From the NCBI GenBank assembly GCA_000333335.1, contig BACX01000818.1, positions 1 to 48,521 on the forward strand: a stretch of 48,521 nt of DNA, given 5' to 3'. The notes beneath the pieces were generated by a model, which made no database searches, was not told where the DNA came from, and saw only the letters and a program-made list of their open reading frames with translations. The stretch is from Sphingomonas-like bacterium B12. GTDB lineage: Bacteria; Pseudomonadota; Alphaproteobacteria; Sphingomonadales; Sphingomonadaceae. The translations under genes were made by a program, and so were the position numbers. Shown one piece after another: positions 27,139 to 34,838 of this stretch. The first letter of the stretch is position 1, and every line of letters starts with the position of its first letter.

Positions 27139-27891
27139 TTACCCCTGTCGCGCCACCTGGAAGCCGGCGAAGGACTGGCGCACCGGCATGATCTCCAGCC
27201 GGTTGACGTTGAGGTGCGGCGGCAGCTCTGCGACCCAGAGGAGCATGTTCGCGATGTCCTCCCCCGTCATCGGCTGTGCGCCCTGATAGAGCGCATCGGA
27301 CGCTCCCTTATCGCCACCGGTGCGGATCAGGGTGAACTCGGTCTCGGCCATACCCGGCTCGATCGAGGTCACGCGTACGCCGGTGCCGTGCAGATCGGAC
27401 CGCAGACCGAGCGAGAATTGCGATACGAACGCCTTGCTGCCGCCATAGACGTTGCCGCCGGCATAGGGATAGGTCGCCGCCACCGAGGACAGGTTGATCA
27501 CCGCGCCCTTGCGCGCGATCAGCGCGGGCAGCAGCTTGTGGGTCAGCGACACCAGAGCGGTGACGTTAGTGTCGATCATCGTCTTCCACTGCGCGAGATC
27601 GGCCTGCTGCGCGGGCTTGGTGCCAAGCGCAAGCCCGGCATTGTTGATCAGCAGGTCGATCCCCGCGAAAGCCTCGGGCAGCGCGTCGATCGCGGCGTCG
27701 CGCGATACGTCGTCTCGCACGTCGAAGGCTGCGGGATGCACCTTGTCGGTGCCGAGCGTGGAGACCAGCGCGTCCAGCCGTTCGGCGCGGCGGCCGGTCG
27801 CGACCACCTTCCAGCCGGCACCCGCAAAGGCGTGGACGGCGGCCTCGCCGAAGCCCGACGTGGCACCGGTGATGAAAACGGTCTTGCTCAT
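27139..27891 (-). CDS. Short-chain dehydrogenase/reductase (YdfG-like)
   Basis: A 250-residue classical SDR. The cofactor motif TGATSGFG is at 8-15, NNAG at 83-86, the catalytic Ser near 135-136, and YxxxK at Tyr149/Lys153. The C-terminal half (EPGMAETEFTLIR, then MTGEDIANMLLWVAELPPHLNVN) resembles YdfG-type 3-hydroxy-acid dehydrogenases that act on serine, allo-threonine or malonic semialdehyde. The ATG at 27891 has AGGAGA upstream and begins the Rossmann fold. It lies 31 bases after the GH43 stop on the same strand. Its substrate in this locus is unknown; it has no recognised place in the standard hydroxyproline route. Confidence 0.85.
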   Translation of the reverse strand: MSKTVFITGATSGFGEAAVHAFAGAGWKVVATGRRAERLDALVSTLGTDKVHPAAFDVRDDVSRDAAIDALPEAFAGIDLLINNAGLALGTKPAQQADLAQWKTMIDTNVTALVSLTHKLLPALIARKGAVINLSSVAATYPYAGGNVYGGSKAFVSQFSLGLRSDLHGTGVRVTSIEPGMAETEFTLIRTGGDKGASDALYQGAQPMTGEDIANMLLWVAELPPHLNVNRLEIMPVRQSFAGFQVARQG

Positions 27892-27922
27892 AAGGGGTCT
27901 CCTGTCGCGGTCGGCGCAGGAC

Positions 27923-29026
27923 TTAGCGGCGCCGCCCGCCGAGCGGAACCCTACGTCGATCAAGTCCACGCCACGCGCACGGCCTATCGCGTGATGGCGC
28001 GCGCTTGCTCGCGGAGGCCTGCGCGGACGGTTCCGCCAGCGCCCGATCGGCGGGAAGCGGCTCGCCGAATACCGGATAGCCCTTTGCATCGAACGTGAAG
28101 CGCTGGGCGTGCGGCGCGCGCTTGGCCGTGCACTTCATGTCAGGCCCCGGATTGGCATGGAACACGATCCAGTGCTCGCGCCCGTCCGGCGAGGTGAAGA
28201 AGCCGTTGTGGCCGGTCGCGTAGACGCTGTTGGAGGGCGACTTCTTCAGCACCGGCTGCGGAGCCTTCTGCCAGCTTTCCGGAGCGAGCGGATCGCTGCC
28301 GGGCGCGGCATGCAGCAGGCCGAGCGCATAATCGTCCGACCAGCAGGCCCCCGCCGAATAGGTCAGGAACAGATCGCCCTTCGGCCCGGCGAGAAATTCC
28401 GGTCCTTCGAGGATCGATCGGCCGCCGCGCGTTTCCCACTCCCTGTCGGGACGCGCGATGACCACCTCTGGCCCATCGAGCGTCCACGGATTGGCCATGC
28501 GGACGATGGCGAGGTCGCTCTCCGGCCCGACATAGGGCGAATAGACGAAATAACGCTGGCCCCGATAGGCGAAGGTGGTGCCGTCGATGCCATTATGCTG
28601 CGTCTTCAGCCGGCCCCGGTCGATCCACGTACCGGCCAGCGGATCGGCCGCGTCATTCTCCAGCACGAAGATCCCGCGATGGGCGTCGTCGTCATGCCCG
28701 TCCTCGGCGGCAGTGTAGTAGATGAACCACTTGCCATCGATGCGATGCAGTTCAGGCGCCCAGACGGAGATGGCATTCGGCCCGTGCGCCGGGGGAGTCC
28801 ACACCGTATGCGGCACCGCGTCGCGAAACCCGCCAAGGCTGGTCGACGCCCGGATGACCAGCCGGTTGCCGTCGGTCTTCATCAGATAATAGGTCGATCC
28901 CGCGCGCGCGATCCACGGATCGGGGCCGGACGGGAGCAGCGGATTGGTGAACGTTCGGGGCGCCACCGCCCCCGTCAGCGAGGCAAGAGCCACAATGCCA
29001 AGCAGGGCTTGTCCGATCCGGCGCAT
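27923..29026 (-). CDS. GH43 exo-alpha-L-arabinofuranosidase-like enzyme
   Basis: A 367-residue GH43 protein with a Sec-type leader (MRRIGQALLGIVALASLTGA). Catalytic acids are Asp36 (GPDPW), Asp148 (NGIDGT) and Glu207 (ILEGPEF). The run HGPNAISVWAPELHRIDGKW (81-100) recalls the exo-1,5-alpha-L-arabinofuranosidase subgroup. The domain appears to end near residue 335. The last 35 or so residues are Arg/Ala/Ser-rich and look like read-through of intergenic DNA, so an ancestral stop may have been lost. It is divergent from the second GH127-type gene across a spacer with two inverted operator-like copies. It would trim terminal alpha-arabinofuranose before GH127 action. Confidence 0.86.
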   Translation of the reverse strand: MRRIGQALLGIVALASLTGAVAPRTFTNPLLPSGPDPWIARAGSTYYLMKTDGNRLVIRASTSLGGFRDAVPHTVWTPPAHGPNAISVWAPELHRIDGKWFIYYTAAEDGHDDDAHRGIFVLENDAADPLAGTWIDRGRLKTQHNGIDGTTFAYRGQRYFVYSPYVGPESDLAIVRMANPWTLDGPEVVIARPDREWETRGGRSILEGPEFLAGPKGDLFLTYSAGACWSDDYALGLLHAAPGSDPLAPESWQKAPQPVLKKSPSNSVYATGHNGFFTSPDGREHWIVFHANPGPDMKCTAKRAPHAQRFTFDAKGYPVFGEPLPADRALAEPSAQASASKRAPSRDRPCAWRGLDRRRVPLGGRRR

Positions 29027-29041
29027 CTCTTCCTCATCAAA

Positions 29042-29102
29042 TTATCTTATAATTCCGCATCGCAAGAACATGGGTTGGATGCAACCGATTTTATAAGATA
29101 AA
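29042..29102. promoter_or_regulatory. Paired predicted sugar-regulon operators (GH43/GH127 divergent promoter)
   Basis: TTATCTTATAA (29042-29052) and its exact reverse complement TTATAAGATAA (29091-29101) flank a 38-base centre. The right copy, extended to 13 bases at 29090-29102, matches the receptor-promoter palindrome at 11 of 13 positions. Between them lies a smaller palindrome GGTTG-GATG-CAACC (29073-29086). This is a layout suited to looping or dimer pairing between two divergent genes. Confidence 0.5.
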
Positions 29103-29159
29103 TGTGCGACAAGCCGGCCACCATCGACGCGATGCAAGGCGCCCGGTGCAGAGGATGCC

Positions 29160-31223
29160 ATGAACGATTGCAAATTTTTCGGTGCGGGATTCACCAGGCG
29201 GGCGCTCCTGCGATCCTGCTCGTATCTGTCGGTGGCGACATGGCTCGCGCCGGGCCTGGCGCGGGCAGATCCCGCCCTTCCCGCCGCAGCCGTCCCGCAT
29301 CCCGCTCCGCCCCGCGCGCCCGGTCAGAACCGCGCGCCGCTGGCAGGCCAGCCCTTCCTGCCGCTGCCGAGCGGGTCGATCCGTCCGGCAGGCTGGCTGG
29401 AACGGCAGATGCGCATCCAGGCCGATGGCATGGGCGGCCGGCTCGACGAGACATGGCCGGATGTCGGCCCGAACAGCGGCTGGCTGGGCGGCACCGGCGA
29501 AAGCTGGGAGCGCGGCCCCTATTTCGTCGACGGCCTGCTGCCCCTCGCCTGGGCGCTCGACGATCCGGCACTCAAGGCCAAGGCCCAGCGCTTCATCGAC
29601 TGGACGCTCGATCATCCGCAGCCGGACGGCATGTTCGGCCCAACGTCCAACGACGATTGGTGGCCGCGCATGGTGATGCTGAAGGTGCTGATCCAGTATC
29701 ACGAACTGACCGACGACCCGCGCGTGATCCCGCTGATGCGCCGCTATTTCGCGCACCAGCTCAAGGCGTTGCCGGCACGCCCGCTCAAGGATTGGGGGCG
29801 TTTCCGCTGGCAGGACGAACTGGTCGCGGTGCTGTGGCTCTACAACCGGACCGGCGACGCCTCGCTGCTCCGGCTGGCGGAGTTGCTGCGCACGCAAGGG
29901 TGGAACTGGCAGGCCGAATATGCCGACTTCCCGTTCAAGGCCAAGCTGTCCGCCGAGGAACTCGGCCTCGACGAGAGCAAGGGCGGCAATTCCGCCAACG
30001 GCCTCAGCGACCGGACGCTCTCGGCGCATGGCGTCAACAACGCGATGGGCGTGAAGACCTCGCCCCTGTGGTCGATCGTATCGGGCCGCGCGGCGGATCG
30101 CGACGCGATCAAGGCCGAACTGGCGGTGCTCGATCGCTATCACGGCCTGCCGATCGGCATCTTTTCCGCCGACGAGCATCTCGCCGGCACCAGCCCGAGC
30201 CAGGGCATCGAGACCTGCGCGATCGTCGAGATGATGTATTCGCTGGAACTGGCGCTGGCGATCACCGGCGACGCGGCGATCGCCGACCGGATCGAGCGCA
30301 TCGCCTACAATGCGCTGCCCGCCGCCTTCACCGACGACATGTGGGCGCATCAATATGACCAGCAGCCGAACCAGATCAAATGCAGCCTCGCCAAAGGGCC
30401 GTGGACGACCAACGGGCCGGAAGCGAACCTCTTCGGGCTGGAACCGCATTTCGGCTGCTGCACGGCAAACTTCCATCAGGGCTGGCCGAAGCTCAACGCC
30501 AGCCTGTGGATGGCGACGGCCGAGGGCGGGCTGGCGGCTATGCTCTATGCACCGTGCACGGTAGGTACGGTCGTTAGCGGCATCCCGCTGCAGATCGAGC
30601 AGGCGACCGACTATCCGTTCCGCGACACCGTGGCGATCACCCTGCATCCCGAACGGGAGGTCGCCTTCCCGTTGGTGCTGCGCGTGCCGGGCTGGGCACG
30701 ATCGGCCACGGTCTCGATCAATGGGGTGCCGGTCCATGCCACCCCGGCGGGCGGTTTCGTCACGATCCACCGCGCATGGCGCGCAGGCGACCGGATAGAG
30801 GCACGCTTCGACATCGCAACGCGTCGCGTCGAGACGGCGGACGGCGCGAGCACGGTCGAGCATGGCGCCCTGCTCTACGTGCTGCCGATCGAGGAGAATT
30901 GGGAAAAGTGGCGCCCGCGCGGGCTGACCGCCGACTGGCAGGTCTATCCGGCCAGCCCATGGAATGTCGGCCTCGCGCCCGATGCCTCTTTGCACCGGAC
31001 CGAACGGCCGATCTCGCCGATTCCCTTCTCCCGTCGCAGCCCGGCCGCCGTCGTGACGACGGCGGGCCACGTGGTGCCGGAATGGATCGAGGCGCATGGC
31101 GGATATGCCGAACCACCGCCGACGGGATCGAAGGCCGGCGATCAGGCGCGCCCGCTCGCGCTGATCCCCTATGGCGCGGCGAAGCTCCGGATCACGGCCT
31201 TTCCGACGCTCTTGCCGGGATGA
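29160..31223 (+). CDS. Second GH127-type (DUF1680) glycoside hydrolase, Tat-exported
   Basis: A 687-residue protein distantly related to the GH127 enzyme at 14345. The Tat signal FTRRALLRS (11-19) is followed by a hydrophobic stretch to about residue 36 and a Pro-rich linker to 60. The catalytic pattern is kept: GIETCAIVE (Glu351, Cys353) and FGCCTAN (Cys433, Cys434), with 80 residues between cysteine groups, close to the spacing in the characterised enzyme. The C-terminal part is beta-rich (LRVPGWARSATVSINGVPV is a family signature). The ATG at 29160 is the first upstream of the signal. Substrate probably a beta-L-arabinofuranoside, though related families act on other sugars, so specificity is open. 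Confidence 0.83.
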   Translation: MNDCKFFGAGFTRRALLRSCSYLSVATWLAPGLARADPALPAAAVPHPAPPRAPGQNRAPLAGQPFLPLPSGSIRPAGWLERQMRIQADGMGGRLDETWPDVGPNSGWLGGTGESWERGPYFVDGLLPLAWALDDPALKAKAQRFIDWTLDHPQPDGMFGPTSNDDWWPRMVMLKVLIQYHELTDDPRVIPLMRRYFAHQLKALPARPLKDWGRFRWQDELVAVLWLYNRTGDASLLRLAELLRTQGWNWQAEYADFPFKAKLSAEELGLDESKGGNSANGLSDRTLSAHGVNNAMGVKTSPLWSIVSGRAADRDAIKAELAVLDRYHGLPIGIFSADEHLAGTSPSQGIETCAIVEMMYSLELALAITGDAAIADRIERIAYNALPAAFTDDMWAHQYDQQPNQIKCSLAKGPWTTNGPEANLFGLEPHFGCCTANFHQGWPKLNASLWMATAEGGLAAMLYAPCTVGTVVSGIPLQIEQATDYPFRDTVAITLHPEREVAFPLVLRVPGWARSATVSINGVPVHATPAGGFVTIHRAWRAGDRIEARFDIATRRVETADGASTVEHGALLYVLPIEENWEKWRPRGLTADWQVYPASPWNVGLAPDASLHRTERPISPIPFSRRSPAAVVTTAGHVVPEWIEAHGGYAEPPPTGSKAGDQARPLALIPYGAAKLRITAFPTLLPG

Positions 31224-31227
31224 GCGA

Positions 31228-31262
31228 ACGCCGCCCGGATGCACGAGGCATCCGGACGGCGT
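31228..31262. terminator. Bidirectional terminator-type hairpin
   Basis: Fifteen-base stem (ACGCCGCCCGGATGC with GCATCCGGACGGCGT, one G-T wobble) and 5-base loop, filling the 45-base gap between the convergent GH127-type and porin genes. Confidence 0.75.
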
Positions 31263-31268
31263 GCGCGA

Positions 31269-33011
31269 TCAGAACGGATAGTAACGGAAGGTCAGGAACG
31301 CCATGTTGTTGTGGGTCTGCGGCATGCCGGCATAAGCGGGCAACCCGGCGCTGCTGCCGGTTCCGTCGAACAGCTGGCGCTGCGTGTAGCTCCACTGGAA
31401 GCCGACCTGAGCACGGCCGAACGAGCCGTTGTAGATCTTGTCCCAGGCACCGACGGTGAGCTGGCGGATACGGCGGGTGTTGCCGCCGCAGGCATCCGTC
31501 GTCGCCGTGGTCGCCGTCTCGACGAAGCAGCCCGAATTGTCGGCGGTGATCACGCCGAGGCCAGCGGAGCCGCCGTCATAAAGCTGGCGCTGTTCCTGCT
31601 CTTCGCCCGCGAAGGCGTAGACATCGAGCTTCGGCGTGGCATGCATCGTGGCGCCGGCCAGCAGCATGAATTCCTTCAGCGGATGCAGATTGCCTTCCTT
31701 GTCCGACGTCACGTCGGCAAGGCCGGCCGAACCGTAACGGCCGATGCCGCGACCGCCGATGCCGGAGAACTGCACGTCGAGGAATTTCGGCACCACGTTC
31801 AGGTTGATGCTGCCGCCATAGCCCCAGGCCTGCGCGTCGCGGTCGGTCGGCGTGCCGTCCAGATGCTCGGAGAAGGTGCGGTGGATGGCGAACGCCTCGA
31901 TATGCACGGCGTGGCCCGCTATCTGATCCTCATAGGCGACCTTGCCGATGAAGTCCGGCACATGGCTGAGCGAGAGCGAGGCGCCGGCACCGTTGTAGAA
32001 CTGCTGGAACGAACCGGCCGGGTTGACCTGGTTGGCGCTGGTCGAGGTGCCCTGCCCGCTGATCGCGGCAACGATGTTCGCCGGGACGCCGGTGCCGCCG
32101 AAAGTGGTCTGCGGGTTTTCCGCCGCAAGGCCGGCCCACAGATGATGATCCAGGAAATCACCGACGACGCGCACGCCGGGCTGGCGCGCCCAGGCGAAAC
32201 CGGGGACGTACTGCGCGTCGATCTGCGGCGGGGCGACCTCGGCACGCGGCGTCATGCCCTTGCTCTGCATGGTGAGCAGCGACCAGTTCTGGCCGGCGAG
32301 GACGTGGATGCCGTAATTGCCTTCGTTCCAGTCCACCGTGCCGTAGAGAACGCGGATGCGTGGCACGAAGCTGTTCGACTGGTTCGAGTTGGACGTCTGC
32401 GCACCGCCCTGGAAATCGAACTCGCCGTACATGGAGAGGCTGGTCTTCTGGTTGGCCTTGCCCTGCGCGAGGAACGACACGCGGCTCTGGCGGGCCGAGA
32501 AGCGGTTTTCCGATCCGTGCGAGGCGTGGCTCTGCCCGGGGAAGGGCACGTTGAAGCTGGACGCGATGTCGTCGCCCTGGAAGCGGCTGCGATAGATGTC
32601 CGACAGTTCGAGGAAGCCGCCGGGGGTGATCGTGATGCCCTTGAAGTAGAACTTGTCGTTGTGATGTTCCTTGTCGATCGCGCTGGCGATCTGGGTGTTC
32701 ACCTGATCCTTGGTGACCGGCGGGGTCGCGGCGACCTGCTGCTGCACCGCTTGGACCTGGGTCTGGGTGGTCTGGAGCGCGCTTTCGGTGGTGTCGACGC
32801 GCGCAGAGGTCGCGGTCTGGGCCGTCTTCTGCGTCTCGACCTCGCCTCGCAGATTTTCGACCTCGGCCTGCAGCGCCTTCACCTGCGCCAGCAACTCGGC
32901 GTTGGCGGACGGCGCGGCATGATGCGCCTTCTTGTGGACGGCGGCGTTCGCCCCGCCCGCGATAACGAGATTGGCCGCCGCGGTCGCGAGCAGCGCAGTA
33001 CGGATATTCAT
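31269..33011 (-). CDS. Outer-membrane porin with N-terminal coiled coil
   Basis: A 580-residue porin-like protein. The signal peptide (MNIRTALLATAAANLVIAGG to ANA, 1-23) precedes a coiled coil at about 36-90 with heptad-spaced Leu/Val/Gln and many Ala/Thr, then a barrel beginning FYFKGITITPGGFLELSDIY. The last residues (NMAFLTFRYYPF) end on Phe, the usual outer-membrane insertion signal. The coiled coil may anchor the protein to peptidoglycan or aid trimer formation. The ATG at 33011 is chosen because the signal peptide begins there; earlier in-frame codons add a Pro-rich tail. A 30-bp palindrome lies 125-154 bases upstream. Cargo is unknown. Confidence 0.85.
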   Translation of the reverse strand: MNIRTALLATAAANLVIAGGANAAVHKKAHHAAPSANAELLAQVKALQAEVENLRGEVETQKTAQTATSARVDTTESALQTTQTQVQAVQQQVAATPPVTKDQVNTQIASAIDKEHHNDKFYFKGITITPGGFLELSDIYRSRFQGDDIASSFNVPFPGQSHASHGSENRFSARQSRVSFLAQGKANQKTSLSMYGEFDFQGGAQTSNSNQSNSFVPRIRVLYGTVDWNEGNYGIHVLAGQNWSLLTMQSKGMTPRAEVAPPQIDAQYVPGFAWARQPGVRVVGDFLDHHLWAGLAAENPQTTFGGTGVPANIVAAISGQGTSTSANQVNPAGSFQQFYNGAGASLSLSHVPDFIGKVAYEDQIAGHAVHIEAFAIHRTFSEHLDGTPTDRDAQAWGYGGSINLNVVPKFLDVQFSGIGGRGIGRYGSAGLADVTSDKEGNLHPLKEFMLLAGATMHATPKLDVYAFAGEEQEQRQLYDGGSAGLGVITADNSGCFVETATTATTDACGGNTRRIRQLTVGAWDKIYNGSFGRAQVGFQWSYTQRQLFDGTGSSAGLPAYAGMPQTHNNMAFLTFRYYPF

Positions 33012-33135
33012 GGTGTCTTGCCCCTTGGAAGGTTGGAACCCGCCAAGCGCCGCTAGGAACATGCGGTGACACTTATGTTACATTATCAGTAATCTTCGAG
33101 TCATTCTTGATCGAATCGGCGGTATTCCGCGCCAG

Positions 33136-33165
33136 TCTCAAAGTGAAATTAATTTCACTTTGAGA
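33136..33165. promoter_or_regulatory. 30-bp perfect palindrome, predicted regulator site (porin promoter)
   Basis: The half TCTCAAAGTGAAATT is followed by its exact reverse complement. The core GTGAAATTAATTTCAC recurs, with one change, at 33450-33465 and 36239-36254. Confidence 0.68.
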
Positions 33166-33449
33166 TAAGATCGCATGCAATTATCCATTTCCGCAAAATA
33201 TGACGAATCAGACTACTGATTTCCACATAACGTCTAGACGTCAATTCCAAAAATTGACCATTTCAACCGATTTTCAGCACAGCGAACTTCCAGATTCGAC
33301 TCCCACTTGATAGAATCGTGCCGTAAATCGACGCCGTCGAACCCGGAGTTCCGGCGCGCCCAACCGACCCAATCCCGACCTCTCGGGCTTTCCCACCGAC
33401 GTCCCGGCGCCGATCACCGAAACATGCGCGCGCCCAACAGGAAGGTTCG

Positions 33450-33465
33450 GTGAAATTCATTTCAC
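33450..33465. promoter_or_regulatory. Predicted regulator site, copy 2 (before small exported protein)
   Basis: GTGAAATTCATTTCAC, 187 bases before the small exported protein start. The 20 bases GTGAAATTCATTTCACTAGC are identical to those at 36239-36258. Confidence 0.65.
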
Positions 33466-33651
33466 TAGCGCCACCGGGGCATCAGGCGCATCTCGATGAT
33501 GCCGGCCAGAAAGCAGTGACGGTTTAAGCCCCGCCCACCGCTTGCGAGCCGGCCCCATATCATGGGTCGCCGACCCGCTCGTCGGCGAAACTCGTCGCCG
33601 GCAGTCCGCTCGACTGCCGGCGACGAAACCTGTTCACGGAGTTTTCTTGGC

Positions 33652-34080
33652 ATGAAGAAGGTTCTGCTCGCACTCGCTTCGGCAGGGGCCGTGATCGCCT
33701 GTTCGGGCGTCGCCACCGCCGCCCAGCCCGGCCTGAGCTTCGCCACGCTCGAATATCAGCAGCCGCGCGATCCGCTGCTACCCTCCAACCAGTCGGCCGA
33801 CATCGTCGAGCAGACCTCGGCCGACCGTCTCGCCCCGGCGCGGACCGCCATCGATCAGGCCGTACCGGCGGGGACGCCCCGCGCCGTGGCCGAGGCCGTG
33901 CTGATCAAGGCCGGCGCGCACTGCCGCGTCCAAGGCGCGACCACCGAACGCTGCACCTATCTCGATGTGAGCACGCGCGACCCTTATGTCGATGCCGTCC
34001 ACTGGAACGTCGACCTCAGCCTCGCGAACGACGCGGTGAGCGGCGTGGAGGTGAACCGCACCTGGGTTCGCGACCTGTGA
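33652..34080 (+). CDS. Small exported protein of unknown function, two conserved cysteines
   Basis: A 142-residue protein with a signal peptide (MKKVLLALASAGAVIA to ATAA, about 1-24). The mature part has the pattern VPAGTP...GAHCR...ERC (Cys91, Cys101) and ends in VEVNRTWVRDL. The ATG at 33652 has GGAG upstream and starts the signal. I do not recognise a named family. It is a paralogue of the 128-residue protein at 42179: both share PxGTP, GA-x-CR, E-x-C, a W in DAVHW/DDVRW, and a V-x-R near the end. The two flank the two-component/RND block, so a periplasmic role linked to the pump or its sensor is plausible. Not proven. Confidence 0.8.
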   Translation: MKKVLLALASAGAVIACSGVATAAQPGLSFATLEYQQPRDPLLPSNQSADIVEQTSADRLAPARTAIDQAVPAGTPRAVAEAVLIKAGAHCRVQGATTERCTYLDVSTRDPYVDAVHWNVDLSLANDAVSGVEVNRTWVRDL

Positions 34081-34143
34081 TCGGACGCGGGTTCGGGCCA
34101 GTCCCGTTCTTGCAGGCTAATCGACAGCCTCTATTCTAGACCC

Positions 34144-34824
34144 ATGGCCCGGATATTGGTGATCGAGGACGACACTGCCACCGCGCAGGAGATCGTCACG
34201 GAACTGGGTGCCCACGGCCACCAGACACTCCATGCCGACAATGGCGACCTCGGTCTCGAGAAGGCGACACGCGAGCCGTTCGACCTGATCACGCTTGATC
34301 GGATGCTGCCCGGCATCGACGGGCTGACGCTGGTCGAGCGGCTGCGCGAGCGCCGTATCCATGTACCCGTGCTGATGATCAGCGCGCTGTCAGACGTGGA
34401 CGAACGCATTGCCGGTCTGCGCGCCGGCGGGGACGATTATCTGACCAAGCCCTTCGCCTCCAACGAGATGGCGATGCGCGTCGAGGTGCTGCTCCGCCGC
34501 CAGTCGCAGCAGCCCGCCGAGGAAGCGATCCTGTCCGTCGGCGGAATCGAGATCGACCTCATTCGCCGCAAGGTGAAGGTGGACGGCGAACCGGTGCGCC
34601 TACTCCACATGGAGTTGCGCCTGCTCGAGTTTCTTGCCCGCAATGCGGGCGACATCGTCAGCCGAAAGATCATCTTCGAGAAGGTGTGGGGCTATTATTT
34701 CGATCCGGGCGCCAACCTGATCAACGTCCACATCGCACGGCTGCGCAAGAAACTGGACCGACCCGACAAGCCATCCGCCATCGTCACCGTGAAGGGCGAA
34801 GGCTACCGCCTCGACGCGGTTTGA
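34144..34824 (+). CDS. OmpR-family response regulator
   Basis: A 226-residue response regulator. The receiver domain has the acidic pair Asp9/Asp10, phospho-acceptor Asp52 (LDRMLPGIDG), the Ser/Thr switch in MISALSD and Lys in YLTKPF. The C-terminal winged helix covers about 130-226 (MELRLLEFLARNAGDIVSR and INVHIARLRKKL). It is 14 bases before the sensor kinase gene and upstream of an RND operon, like CusR/CopR-type and efflux-linked pairs. Predicted binding sites GTGAAATTNATTTCAC lie on both sides of the pair. The regulator-site link is inference from location. Confidence 0.93.
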   Translation: MARILVIEDDTATAQEIVTELGAHGHQTLHADNGDLGLEKATREPFDLITLDRMLPGIDGLTLVERLRERRIHVPVLMISALSDVDERIAGLRAGGDDYLTKPFASNEMAMRVEVLLRRQSQQPAEEAILSVGGIEIDLIRRKVKVDGEPVRLLHMELRLLEFLARNAGDIVSRKIIFEKVWGYYFDPGANLINVHIARLRKKLDRPDKPSAIVTVKGEGYRLDAV

Positions 34825-34838
34825 CTATAGGGGGCGCA

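Larger units (their letters stand above)
33012..33651. other. 640-base intergenic region between divergent porin and small exported protein genes
   Basis: No credible gene on either strand. The part nearest the porin (about 33060-33260) is clearly richer in A and T than the genes around it. It contains the long palindrome at 33136-33165, the second palindrome copy at 33450-33465 and a short palindrome ACGTCTAGACGT around 33230-33241. A small RNA cannot be excluded from reading alone. Confidence 0.6.

Noticed and set aside
27139-27891. SDR gene as the missing 2-ketoglutarate-semialdehyde dehydrogenase
   Set aside because: That step needs an aldehyde dehydrogenase of about 500 residues with a catalytic cysteine; this is a 250-residue classical SDR.
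29042-29102. Inverted repeat between GH43 and GH127-type genes as a terminator
   Set aside because: It lies between two divergent gene starts, the arms are AT-rich and 38 bases apart, so an operator pair is more likely.
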